Below, one piece after another: positions 1-11,200 of a DNA stretch of 64,000 nt (the first letter of the stretch is position 1; each line of letters opens with the position of its first letter). The translations under genes and the position numbers were made by a program. The notes beneath the pieces are model-generated. The model worked only from the letters and a program-made list of their open reading frames with translations. It ran no database searches and was not told the DNA's origin. The stretch comes from Acanthochlamys bracteata. Its lineage: Eukaryota; Streptophyta; Magnoliopsida; Pandanales; Velloziaceae. Where the stretch lies: contig CM034132.1 of NCBI GenBank assembly GCA_019914995.1, positions 4,342,501 to 4,406,500 of the forward strand, given 5' to 3'.

Positions 1-88
1 GTTTAACAAATTTTAAATTAGTAAAAATATTAATTAAAACATAAAAATAAAATTTTGATAAGTAGCACCATGAAAATAACATTTAGAG

Positions 89-2492
89 CAGTGTTTTAAA
101 ACCCAACCCGGTCATTGATCTGAAAAAGTTACCGGATTACCGAGTCACCGGTTAAACCAACGGGTCAACCCACTAGGTCAAATAGGGTTTTATAAAAATA
201 AAAGTTGATATATAAATGATTGAATACTATATATGTCTTACATATTGTCTATTGTGTTACAGATGAAATTTAAAATTCCATGAAGTTCAAATGTTGAATA
301 TGTTTACAGATGAAGTATATGCTATGCTATGAATTACAAATGAAGTTCCTTCAACTACTTGCTGAACTTGCAAAGTCTTCATATGCGTGCTTCTAACCTA
401 CTTAACTTGCATCTTTCCCCCATACATATCAGCAAGTGAAGCCTGCTATAAAAAAATCCACAAGAATTCAAGACATATTAGTCAAACACTGATGGTATTA
501 TTCTTAGCAGATGCATACAAAGACAGTCAACAAAACTTGTAAAATTTCAAGATGCCTAGTATTTTACTTTTCAGCTATGTCAACATTTACCTCACTATAA
601 ATATGTACAAAACACTAAGCGAGTGGCATGTATGAAAGTAAGCACATACAGACATACAGTTGAGAAATATAATATGAAACACTGCATTAATCTACATAGT
701 TTTTGAGATTTGTCAATTGCATCAATAGTGACAAAAAAACTTCAACAACAGTTGGACAAATGATGTCTATATACCTACAGAAAGTTATAGTATCTAAATA
801 TCATACAATTTAAATTTTTGGTCCCTCTAATCTCTCCAAATTTTTGGTGCACAAAATAAAATATACATATGATTCCAACAATGAATAGCAAGAAAACAAC
901 AAGAAAACATCATATACTATAGTACTACCTCATTCCAGCAATGAACTAAGCAACCTGATTCCAGCATAGATGACAATGTCCAAAAATGGACCAAACAGCC
1001 TACCTTATTCCGGAATAGACACATGATTGAATACCATTCTAAAATACTCCCACAAACAAGCAGCAAGAAAAACAACTACAACAGCAACTTCTAATTGATT
1101 TAACACTGACGAATTTACAACAACAATCAGCAAGCAAGCAAATAAGCACACAACAACAAGTAAACAACTAAAACTACAAAAGCAAGCAAATTACAAAAGA
1201 CAATGCCCAGCAAGCAAATTACAATTTTCAAATTACCGGCAGCAACAACTACATAAGCACGCAGAATTAACACTCCATGTCGTACAGAAAACAAGCACTC
1301 CCATCTTTGAAACTATCCAAAATAAATTGCATATCTACATTATAACGAATATCATAAGTAATAGATTTAACACTGACTAATTTTAAGTCACAATGTCTTT
1401 GAAACTATTGTCCAAGTTTTCCAAGAAGATCAAAAACCTTACCTGTAATTGCCGAAATCTGAAACCTCTAATGATCTGCAATAGTAGTACTTATAATCCC
1501 AGAAAGCAAGCAGACATCTACAAGTCTACAACAGCAAGCAATCCTAAAGCTTACATATCCTGCATAATACAAAAACAGCAAGCAGACCAAAAGCTTGCAC
1601 ATTTACTGTATGCTTACTCCTCCAATTGCAATTACTGTTGACTGAATGGATTTTGTTCATCCAGTATTTCTTGATGTCTTCTTTGTTTTTTGAAATATAG
1701 CCATCGATATTCAGCTTTATCTGATAACAAACATCTGCAGGGATATTCTTACAAGCTCCAACTTCTCCTTTCACTCTAACTAGGTGTTGCTTAACCTTGT
1801 TGATGCCACCACTTTCGAATGTTCTTGAGCAGTAATTACATATCAATTTTTTCTTATTTCGGCCTTCGGTAGTGTCTAACTCCTTGCAGTGGCTCCAAGC
1901 AGGATCGATTTTACCCCTTACAATACTTTGATTTTGTAAAATTAGAGGCGCGGCTGGAGCGGGAGCAGAATGCGTGTCGAGATTGGAAGGTTCAGACGGA
2001 GCAGAATTCATGTTTGAGCAAAGAAGCTGAAGCACTGAGAAACATCAACAAGATGTCCGGAGAAAGAACGACAGAAAGAAACGGCCGACAGAAACTCCGA
2101 TCGGCTATGAAGAACAGACAATGTGCCGATTCAATTGATGAAGAGGAAAAGAAAGAGATCTTGGCAGAGTGAAAACGATAACTGGTAAGAAGGAAGACAA
2201 TGGTGCCAGAGATCGAACAGGAGGAAAGAGCGCGTTGGAGCCTAGTAAAAAAATGAAAACGAAAATGGTTCGTCATAACGAGCTTAGCGAACCAGTTTTT
2301 TTTTTTTTTTTAGTATAGCATTGGGTTGACTCTTTCGACCGAGTCACCGGTTTGACCTGAAAATGGGCCGGGTCGACCCAAGTCTTATCGAGTTTGTTAC
2401 ATATTGGATTTTGCTACTTGCCCAACTCGAAATCAGCATTAGGTCCCTGAGTTTCGGGTCCACCTGGCCGTCTGAGTTAGGTTTTAAAACTG
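89..2492 (-). mobile_element. Non-autonomous hAT-like DNA transposon with TIRs and 8-bp TSD
   Basis: The left end reads CAGTGTTTTAAAACCCAAC and the right end, on the opposite strand, reads CAGTTTTAAAACCTAAC, so the termini are imperfect inverted repeats starting with CAG. They are flanked by ATTTAGAG (81-88) and TTTTAGAG (2493-2500), a 7/8 match that fits the 8-bp target duplication of hAT elements. Subterminal DNA at 137-155 and 2339-2357 shares the motif CCGAGTCACCGGTT in direct orientation, along with GGGTCRACCCA-like words. The only recognisable coding DNA inside is a BED zinc-finger exon on the minus strand. No dimerisation or catalytic domain is present, so the element should depend on a transposase supplied in trans. 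The class call rests on termini, TSD length and BED domain together. Confidence 0.72.
1544..2011 (-). pseudogene. BED zinc-finger N-terminal exon of a hAT-type transposase, truncated
   Basis: On the minus strand, from ATG at 2011, a 155-codon frame encodes a Ser/Ala/Pro-rich leader, then DPAWSHCKE, then a CNYC pair followed by a KQHL histidine motif and a GACKNIPADV tail. This is the usual order of the BED zinc finger that opens plant hAT transposases and domesticated BED/DUF659 proteins, where it binds DNA. A good donor (A|GTAAGC, exon end about 1618) follows the BED region, and the codons after it look intronic. No downstream exon for DUF659 or the hAT dimerisation domain is visible between 1 and 1540. 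I read it as a first exon left in a deleted element. A truncated single-domain BED protein is possible but less likely. Confidence 0.7.
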
Positions 2493-2877
2493 TTTTAGAG
2501 TTCTTTTTATTCTCCTTCTAGCTGCATAAGTAGCCTATGGCCTATATTCGGAGATTTCACCTTAACTACTGTTCTGATACATTATAAGACTTTGAATGTT
2601 TTGATATATATGAGTAACAGTATTACAAAAGATTTTCTCCTCTAAGAAGCTAACAATGTCAATGATCAACAACAATGTCTTCAGTTTTATAACACTGAAT
2701 GATGATTAGCATAAAGTCAAATTGTTAAGTCCAACCTGCAGTGCATAGTTGGCAGAATCAGACTGGACGATGACCATAAAACTTGTCCTGATCGACATGT
2801 GATGATTTGACCCGCCAGATCAATATTGTTGCCTTTATTCTCATTCCCCCACACTACTAGCTCCTAAACTTGCTAAC

Positions 2878-3345
2878 TGAGCTCAAGCTTCCCTATTTTC
2901 GTATCTAGAGTTTCGTTGATTCGCTCCACCTTACCTTTACAATATCAATTTGTTCTCCATAGTGCTGCTGAAAAATTGAGAGTGGTGATGTCCAAATTAA
3001 GTGCAGCTTAAAAATTGTTAGCAGTCTCATCCTCCACCATCATATGGCCCATCCATGGGTTTCGAGCGCCTTCAAGAAATCCGGCACCGCTTGTGGTTCT
3101 TTGAGTTCGATTATATCCGAGGCAGAGAACTTACCGCTGACGTCCTTCACCTAAAGCCATCGCGAGTGTTGCCGTTGTCGCGATTTTCAAGACTAGAAGT
3201 TGGATTCAATTTCTAGTTTAATCAAGTTTGTCGAGAAGATTCAACTCGCGGATGAGCTCTGAGTTGGAGTCGAGAGCAGCGACGGTGAAGTGAGGCTCAT
3301 TAGAAGATAAAGGAGGCGGAGAAGAAGGGTTTATAGATTTAGAAA
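2878..3345 (-). pseudogene. Decayed coding-like region, unrecognised protein
   Basis: Read on the minus strand, this otherwise gene-free stretch contains three protein-like patches in different frames. The first, about 3300-3225, is a Ser/Asn/Leu-rich segment with HFTVAALDSNSELIREL. The second, about 3150-3038, includes VSGKFSASDIIELKEPQAVP. The third, about 2930-2880, includes ERINETLDTKIGKLEL. Stops and frame changes separate them. The patches are in a sensible order for one ancestral protein with helical or coiled-coil character, and base composition is richer in G and C than the surroundings. I do not recognise the family. It may instead be a short intact gene with unusual introns. Confidence 0.3.
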
Positions 3346-3886
3346 CGGCAAAAGAACTCTAATGCTTTCCTCGGACCCAAGTCCGGCATCAAAAATTATA
3401 GAGCAGTGTGGCCAGCGGGGTCCTCTGTGTCTAGATCGCGACTATTTAATCATCTAAGAGTAAGTTAGAGAACGCTTGGCGTCCGCTTTATTTGCGGCAA
3501 TCCACCATGGCGTTTCATATTACACAACAACATCATCAGCGACGGTGGTGGCAGGAACCCATGATGATTCATGACCATAATCATTCGATTAGGTACGTTG
3601 TTGTTGTGTCGTTGAAACTGAGCCGTCGGAGTCGAAGACAGGAGTGGTAATTGTGCGGCTTGTTAACCTTGCCGAGAGTGGTAATCATCTACCCATTCGA
3701 TTACTCTCTTTTTGCTCTAATTGCTTAACTAGAGTTGGGTCTTTGTCTTGTTAATCTTTTCGTGTGTAGTCAAAGCCATCGCGGCAACCTACTTCCAAAA
3801 ATCTGTTTTTTTTTAAACAACCAAGGTAAACCGCTTTTGAATGTCTGTTGCTAATAATTCGATAACGACGATGTTAGATGAATTTA

Positions 3887-4183
3887 GGGCGTGTTTCAAA
3901 TTGCCCGTAATTGAGTTTCGTGAAAGTGAAAAGTAGGAAGTAGAGTTTCTTGAAAAATGAAATGGAAGTAGAGTTCAGTATTTGTGTTTCAATAGATTTT
4001 GGAAATGTGTTAAAAATTGAAAGATATAATTATATTGGGAAGTGTGTAAATAAGAAAGTTGGAACTGAAGTTCCGCATATTGAAGTGGAGTTTTGAGTTC
4101 TTTGTGTAATTGAAACATAGGAACTGTTCGGAATTCAAAATCTGGTGGGAAAAAGTGAAGTTATTGGCATTTGAAACATGCCC
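3887..4183. mobile_element. PIF/Harbinger (Tourist-like) MITE, copy 1
   Basis: The 297-bp element begins GGGCGTGTTTCAAATTGCCC and ends TTTGAAACATGCCC, giving inverted termini. It is flanked on both sides by TTA (3884-3886 and 4184-4186), the 3-bp TWA target duplication typical of PIF/Harbinger elements. The interior has no ORF. It is clearly related to the element at 17961-18245, with the same ends and shared internal phrases such as GTGAAAGTGAAAA and a TCTGGYGGGA block near the right end. It lies about 1.1 kb upstream of the C3H41-like start codon. Confidence 0.85.
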
Positions 4184-4436
4184 TTAGATTTGCTTTATCA
4201 AAGAAGTTGAAATAGATTCAAAGATCAATGGAGAAGAACAATAAGGATTTTGATGGCCAGTGTTATTGAAATTGGTAGCAGGAGAAGAAAACTTTTTGTC
4301 TGGATAAACGTTAAAAATAACTCACCTGTATAAGCTTTTACTTTTATTTTTTGTTTCTGAAATCAACCCGAACGAACTTATCATTAGGTCAATTCGAACT
4401 CCACTCAGGTTATAGAAAGTTACATATTCATTTTTT

Positions 4437-4518
4437 TACAAATCCGTATTAATTTGGCGTTTGGATCGACGATTTTTTATCGATCTGAATGGTCCAGTCC
4501 GGATCTACCAACTATGCT
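4437..4518. repeat. Dispersed repeat fragment shared with 18961-19045
   Basis: A stretch containing AAATCCGTATT, a run ending in ATTTTTTATCGAT, and GAATGGTCCAGTCCGGATCTACC resembles 18961-19045, which has AAATCCGGACGG, GATAATTTTTTGATCAATT and AAATGGTCCAATCTGAATCCAGC in the same order and orientation. Identity is partial. It is probably an old transposon fragment; the class is unknown. Confidence 0.4.
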
Positions 4519-4689
4519 ACAGTAAATCTATATTAATTTTATAAATAACTATAATAGTACTGCTCGACTGAAGCTTAGCTCATAAGAGCAAGGTGTATAT
4601 ATATATACTATTTCTATCACTTCTCTAATCTTAATATCACAAAATTAAATATCATTAGTCTTCCTTAATTTCATCTCATCGGATTTGGT

Positions 4690-4895
4690 TTAGCTATCAT
4701 TTTCTTTTCATTTTAATTTTTTATTTTACGTTTCACAATAAAATATTAAAATATTTTATAAAACTTTTTTAAAAATTAAAATATATAAAAAATTTTACGT
4801 CATAAAATTTTATTATAAATTATCTTTTTAAAAAAAATAATAGGATTTATTTTTTATTTTTTTTAAAAAAATATTTTTCGAATAAGTACTTTCAA
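4690..4895. repeat. AT-rich low-complexity stretch, possibly a decayed MITE
   Basis: This roughly 200-bp stretch is almost entirely A and T, with words such as ATAAAATATTAAAATATTTT and an ACTTTCAAACTAATG end. Similar stretches occur at 15400-15760, 16060-16200 and 62030-62250, and some of these also finish in a CAAAC-type word. They may be one decayed AT-rich MITE family, but termini and target duplications could not be fixed. Confidence 0.35.
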
Positions 4896-5166
4896 ACTAA
4901 TGTTTAAATATTCCATTTTCTTTACTACGCCGCAAGTCTGCGACTGCACATATATGTATTATTGTCTCCCCTTATTTTACTCTTATCTCTATTTCTATAT
5001 AGTTCTAAACCTTTCCTTTTTAATAATAATATCCCACAGTTTACACTTTTCTCCTTGTTTCTTTCTCTCCTTCCTTCCCGACTCCACCAAACCGGAAAGC
5101 GAAAACCAAAGGCCGGGGCGCGGAAAATTTCCGTTTCTTCCCGTGAAGCCCTCTGGTTGTCAATAA

Positions 5167-5174
5167 TTAGGGTT
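5167..5174 (+). promoter_or_regulatory. Telo-box-like motif in the C3H41-like leader
   Basis: TTAGGGTT, the reverse of AACCCTAA, lies about 100 bp upstream of the start codon in a GC-richer segment. Telo-boxes are common near the transcription start of plant genes for translation and RNA metabolism. One short match can arise by chance, so the functional assignment is inference. Confidence 0.4.
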
Positions 5175-5199
5175 CCGCCACCGCTCCCCTGATTCCTGT

Positions 5200-5247
5200 A
5201 TGGGTATTGGAAATTCGTGCTTTCATTCGCTCGCCTTCGATTGTTGA
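5200..5247 (+). other. Upstream ORF, 15 codons, in the C3H41-like leader
   Basis: An ATG at 5200 opens a 15-codon frame (MGIGNSCFHSLAFDC) ending in TGA at 5245-5247, 29 bases before the main start codon. It lies in the likely 5' leader, between the pyrimidine-rich stretch near 5040 and the main ATG. Translation has not been shown, and the transcription start is unknown. Confidence 0.45.
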
Positions 5248-5271
5248 TTGATTGATTCATTGGGGCAGCAG

Positions 5272-5280
5272 ATGAGATGA
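5272..5280 (+). promoter_or_regulatory. Minimal uORF overlapping the C3H41-like start codon
   Basis: The sequence ATGAGATGA holds a two-codon uORF (Met-Arg-stop) whose TGA at 5278-5280 overlaps the main ATG at 5277-5279 as ATGA. Ribosomes starting at the first AUG would stop directly on the main AUG. This layout allows termination-coupled re-initiation or simple leaky scanning. The regulatory role is inference. Confidence 0.5.
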
Positions 5281-8200
5281 AATTTGAAGAGGCGTCTCTA
5301 ATCAGATACCTCGTTGAGAATCTCACGCCGCTGTAATAATCTTTTTTGAACCCTCTTTCAATTCGTTCCTTACTTTTGAGAAATTTGTCCTGTTATTTTT
5401 GTTTGAAGTTGTAGATGACCGTGGTCAGAAATTGGTAGCTATTTAAGTGGGCCTTTTTTGTATGCCTGTGTGTGGGGCAATTTTTTGCGGGAAAGAGCTG
5501 TTTCAGGCTAGACTAATGCTTCTTGTTTTTAAAGTAGCTTCAGTATTGAGTTGATTTTCTTTTTCTTTTTTTTTTGTTTTTTCTTAAATCTCTTCTGAAT
5601 AATTTGGCGGTCTTAAAATGGTTAGGAATAGCTGGTTGAAAGCCTCTAATTAACGTAATTTGGAATAAGAACCTAGGAGCGAGCTTCAAACGTTTAGTTT
5701 CAAATGTTTGTTAGCATTTTTCTGAGTTCATGGCTCATTGTTGCGTTATCATTATGATAATAAAAATTTATGAAATTTTCTGTGTTGCTTAGTTTCCTCT
5801 TGATCTAATTCTTGCTTTCGTTATTTTTGTTGGGTGAAATTTTCGTTTAATAGGACTGAGGCTGATCCTGCAATTCTAGCCGAATATGTGGTGGCATTGC
5901 TGAAAAAGGACCAACCTGCTAAGGAGCTGGAGCAGCGGTGCACAGATAGCTTGGCAGAATTTCTTGGCCTTAGTAAGTTTTTCTTAGTTGTTCCATTTAC
6001 TGTTGCAGTACCTTGTTATGTTTTTAATATGTAATTTTCCGAAGGTATAGTGATAGGAAGTCTTAGCTCGCAACTGTTACATCTCTGTTATGCTCTATGT
6101 CTTTGGTTCCAAGACACATTACTGTAGACAGATATGATAGTTCAAAGTTGAGATATGAAGGTTGCAAATTTCACCAACAGGTGCATTTGGTCAGGTTATT
6201 AACATTCTATGATATATTCTCGCGAGATACCTTGTATTGAGATTCAAGATTGTCTTTGTAGTATGAATTTTCCCTTGATTTGGTTTACTTGTATTGTTCA
6301 AATTTTGTCATGAATGTTCGTCGGATGAGAGAATATTGGGCTTAATAATGTTGAGATACAATATTGACATTCTTGAACTGGTTGGTCATCGATGGCATAG
6401 TTTAGTGCCTCTAGAACACAAGAAAATATTGTGGACCTCGTCTTGGTCAGTGTGGAAATGTGTACATAACTGTTAACTTCGTTAATTTTGTCATTGCAAC
6501 CATGAAAAGTAACACTGAATTCTATGCAAATGCACTTAGGACCAAGATGTCGGGGTGCAGCTTTTCTTTTGAGTTGTATAGTGGGATAGGTAGAGAGATT
6601 TGGTTATATTTATGCTGTTGTGGCATAAATGTGCGGACTTTTTATTGTACCATCTTATTGTCACGAAAGTTTTGTTGATAGACATCAATTGGCTTTTCAT
6701 CTTACCCACTTCTAATTCATTAGACTCAGAGAGCATTAGAACTTTTTGTTTTGAGTTGATTAGCTCAACCATAATCATTGTGTGCTTGGACTTTATGGTT
6801 GTCCTTCGAGGGGTGTTAATTAGGTCACGTTTTGTTAAGATCATAGTGTTCTTAGATTCCACACTGAAGAAAGACAATTGCTGCTGACATAAAAATACTT
6901 TTTTTTTCCCCTCAGTCAAAAATCTCATGGGGACTAAGGTCAGTAAAGTTATGTATAAAAAGTTAAGTCTTACTTTAGAATTCAGGCATACGACATAAGC
7001 TATGAGTTTGACCAACCTGTATCCCAAACGAGAGAGCTTTTTATGGTAAATCAACTTTAATTGCTTACAATAATGAACCTTCATCATATTTTTAATAAAC
7101 CTGGGACTGTTAAAAGAGGCTGCATAGACCACTGACCAAACAAGCAGCCCTTCGATCAATCTATATTGTAAGCGATATAGTTAGCAGTCAATATGGTGAA
7201 CCAACTTTAACTGATATTATAATAATATGCCTTTTGTCATTTATTTCAATAAGAATTGAGCTGTTTAGACAGGTTTCAGAGACAATTTAGCAAACAAGGT
7301 AGTTCTTTCACATGAATTGCTTGTATGCCATTAAATTGTATCTCGATTTTTTATATGCATTTTAACCTCGTTTATGTTTGCAGGTACAGAACCCTTTGTT
7401 GTTGAGCTGTTTGAAGCCCTTGAAAATGGCTCAATTTTAGGAACTGGTGATAGTTTAGATGCCACAAAGGAAAGTCGACCAGACCAATCTTCAGAGGTAT
7501 TAGGAAGTACGAAAGCTGAAGGTTTAGCAAGTGATAGAATTGCTACTTCTTCTGGTTCAAGCAGTGATTCCCAAGACAAAGAAGTTAGTGATGATGACGA
7601 TGATGATCGAAATCACAAGCATCGTAGGCGCGAGGCTCATTCTGCACTTTCCCATCAAGACGAAGAGCAAGCTGTAAGGAGGCCTAATAGAAAAAGAAAC
7701 AAGCCTTGTGACAATGGGCATCGACCCTCAGAAGATGATCCCCATAAAGAGTCCAACTCTTTTTCAGAGGGGAATGATGCTACAAAGCGCCGTCCCGCTA
7801 TACTTCCACGGGCTTCCCTAGACACAAACGTAAGACCAAGGGGGAACCAATCTTTTCGAAATAATCGTGGTCCTTACTTTGACTTAGCCACATCTTCTGG
7901 TCGCCTTCCCTTAGGTAGAGGGAGGGGAAGGGGTGTGCCTTGGAACCAACAGGATTCCAGATTCAACCCACTTGACACCCTTGATTTTGCATCCCAGATG
8001 GCATCTCAAGGACCTCCACATCCTGGTCTCTTTGTAGGAACAGGTTTAGCAGGTGCTGCAAATGCACAGACCGCATCTTGGGGATCATTTGGATTCATGC
8101 CTGGGATGCCCAGAGGCATTCTGGATCCACTTCACCCACTTGGTTTGGCGGGGACCATGGGGCCAACAGTCAATCCTCCAATGAACCTTGGCTTGTCCCG

Positions 8201-11200
8201 CCAACGTTGTAGGGATTTTGAAGAACGTGGTTTTTGTCTGAGAGGGGATATGTGCCCAATGGAGCATGGCGTGAATCGTATTGTTGTTGAAGATGTTCAG
8301 GTTCTTTCTTCTCCTATATGCATTATGTAATACCAGCTATAGTGTTATTATCAGTTATTGATTTACTCCCTCTTTTTACTATAGGTAGATTCTAAATTTG
8401 ACATCTATAATTTTGCAGTATAATGCACATTTATCACTTGCAGGATTAAAAACTAACATAGAGTTTGTGTTATTAAACTTTCATGAATGTCCGTACACAT
8501 GCATTTCTACCACCACCTATGGTGCTTGCGGAGAAGTCAGTTCTGGCCGTACATGCCTAAGTTAGTCTAGATACCAAATTAGATCGTGGCTGTAGTACCC
8601 TGAATAATTTCTCACATCTTTAGTGCATTTTGACAACCATCATATGGTTGTAAAATGCTGATATTGTAGATATTAGAAAAGTAATATTTGGATCCACGCA
8701 TATGATTATTAAGCTGACCAAGGAAGGAGATAAAAGCTGGATACCTTACATTAGATTTTTTATGGCTGTTGAAAATTTGCTGCTCGGTAAATTTTGGGAA
8801 AATGACTTTATCTACAATATTTATTTGGCTGTATCTGCTGCTAGTGCTGCAGGTTAGTTTTTTCAATACAGTAGACTGATTAGCACCCAGATCTATGCAG
8901 ATCTATCAAGCATTTTAGAGAAGATATGTCTTTGAAACCTATTAGTAGCTCGCACTTAGATGTGCATTGGTTGTATCCCCTACAATTGAAGTTAATTGTT
9001 GAGGTCTACAATTATGGCTTAAATGCAAGAATAAAAAACATGTGTGATGTTTGGCCACCTAAATAAGTGAGTTATACTTCTCTACAAAATTACAAAAGTA
9101 AAACTTTTGAAGAAATGAAAACCAACGGAGAAGTCTTAAAACCATATATTTTCTTATGATAATCCTTAACGAGAAGGTTGTTTCCTTTCATTTGTGTTAT
9201 AAGAGAACAATTCTCTACTGTATATTGTGCACTTGTTTCAGTTGACTTGCATTTAAGTTGCAACTGTAGACCTCTACAATTAAATTCAATTGTAGAGGAT
9301 CCAAACCCTGCATGTTATCATATACTTGGTACTCCCTACCCAGCATCTTCATAGAGTTGTCTATAGCTGTTCGTTCATGTGACTCTGGTGCTGCATTTCG
9401 TATATCATAATATGATACTATTATGATTATTGGAAAGAACTTTGAAATATCTTAGAGCTGCAGCAATCTTTTCTTTGATGGATTTTGTTTTGAAATATCT
9501 TAGAGCTGTAGATGATCTTTCCTTTGATGGATTTTGTTTTTATCTTCTAGTTTCATCTACTATAACCTTAGTTAGGCTTGCTCTACAGAGTCTTTCTCAG
9601 TTCAATCTTCCTGTTTCACTCTCAAGTGCACGAGCTCCTGGACTTATAGATGGACCAGGGCCTTTACCTTCAGTTGCCGGTCCTTCAAGTCACAGCAATA
9701 AAATATTCCCTAATAAAAGTGGCAAAGCTGGTGTCCAAGATGGTTCATTGCCACTTGATGTTGTACTTCCTTCAGGTGGTTGCGATCAAGATGTATATGA
9801 TCCTGATCAACCTTTGTTGAGCAATGAGCGTTCTGCAACTTCAAATTCTTTGTTAGGGCTTCCATCTTCTAATATTGGTGACGAGCCTTCATGGGATGCT
9901 GAAGCTTCTGGTTCTGTTAGTGTTTCAGAGAACACATCTTCATCTGTTTGGGGGCGGGTTAGATCTGGAATGAAGTCAAGGACAGCTATTAGAGTTGAAA
10001 ACAATGTGGGTGGCCCAGCTTACCCAGAAACTGAAGTAAACGATCATGAGGAGCCTATGGTCTCAGCACAAGCTTCACACCAAGCACAGAGTGTAAATGC
10101 AGGAAAAACCGATTCTAAACGTGCAAGTAATAAACACATTCACAGGCTACAGATACAAACAGCACATAACAACGTGAAACCACTTCCAAAAGCTTCTCGC
10201 ACTCTATACGTGCATGGAATTCCTCAAAAGGACAATAAGAAGGAGATTCTTCTTTCTCATTTTAGAAACTTTGGTCAAGTAATTGATATATATATTCCAA
10301 TGAACAGCGAAAAAGCATTTGTCCAATTTTCCACTAGGGATGAGGCAGAAGCTGCTCTGAAGGCACCAGATGCTGTGATGGGCAACCGTTTCATTAAATT
10401 ATGGTGGGCAAATAGAGATAGAATTCAGGATGAAGGGAAGAATACTGGCAAGCCACAACCTCTCCAAAGGCTTTCTGTGGCTTCGGCACCAGCATCTCAA
10501 ACAAGGAGTAGCGGACCTACTTCTGAAGCAGTGGTTCCTGCCTCCAGCCCCCTAACCAGTTTAAAAGAAAATGGGCCAGCAACCTCATCTACAATTGCAA
10601 GAAAGGCAGAATCATTGGAGATCTTAAGGGAGGAGATTCGAAAGAAACAGGAATTGCTTGCTCAGAAACGTGATGAGTTCCGCCGTCAGTTGGATAAATT
10701 TGAGAAGCAAGTAAGCATTGTGTAGTTTTTTATTTTTTAAGTTTTGATATGTTAATTACTTATCCATACTCCTTGTACAGGACTTGTGTAAAGAGAACAT
10801 GTTTTTCCTACATGCCTAATTTTCCTTGGCCTTATTATTTGTTCCATGTGATTTTACTACGTCCTAATTTTCCTTGGTATTTTTTTTATTCCATGTGAGT
10901 TTACTATGTGCCTAATTTTCCTTGGCCATATATTTGTTCCAAATGTTTTTAGAACGGGAATTAGCTTCTTTTGTTTTGTTCCATTTTGATATAATGAGAA
11001 TATTGAAATTTATCTGCAGGCTGTTTTATCTAACAAAGGGGAAATGGTTCTTGAGCAAGCAGTTAAAAGAGCAAAAGTAGAAGATAGCATCAAAACTGGG
11101 CAACCAAAGGTAAGCACGGAAGCTAGTAAGTTGCAGGATAAGAGAGATTCTACAGGGGGCTTTGTTCCCCATGTTTCAAATGCAAATCCAACAACCACAA

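Noticed and set aside
4925..5326. 133-codon minus-strand frame over the C3H41 leader
   Set aside because: It is antisense to the promoter and first exon and has low-complexity Asn/Arg composition; shadow frame.
6536..7159. 207-codon minus-strand open frame
   Set aside because: It lies wholly within intron 2 of the C3H41-like gene, has no family resemblance and has a composition typical of AT-rich intron DNA.
9430..9588. Open frame upstream of C3H41 exon 4
   Set aside because: It is intronic tandem-duplicated DNA that happens to be open; the acceptor at 9587-9588 and protein family alignment (VEDVQ joined to SLSQFNLP) place the exon start at 9589.
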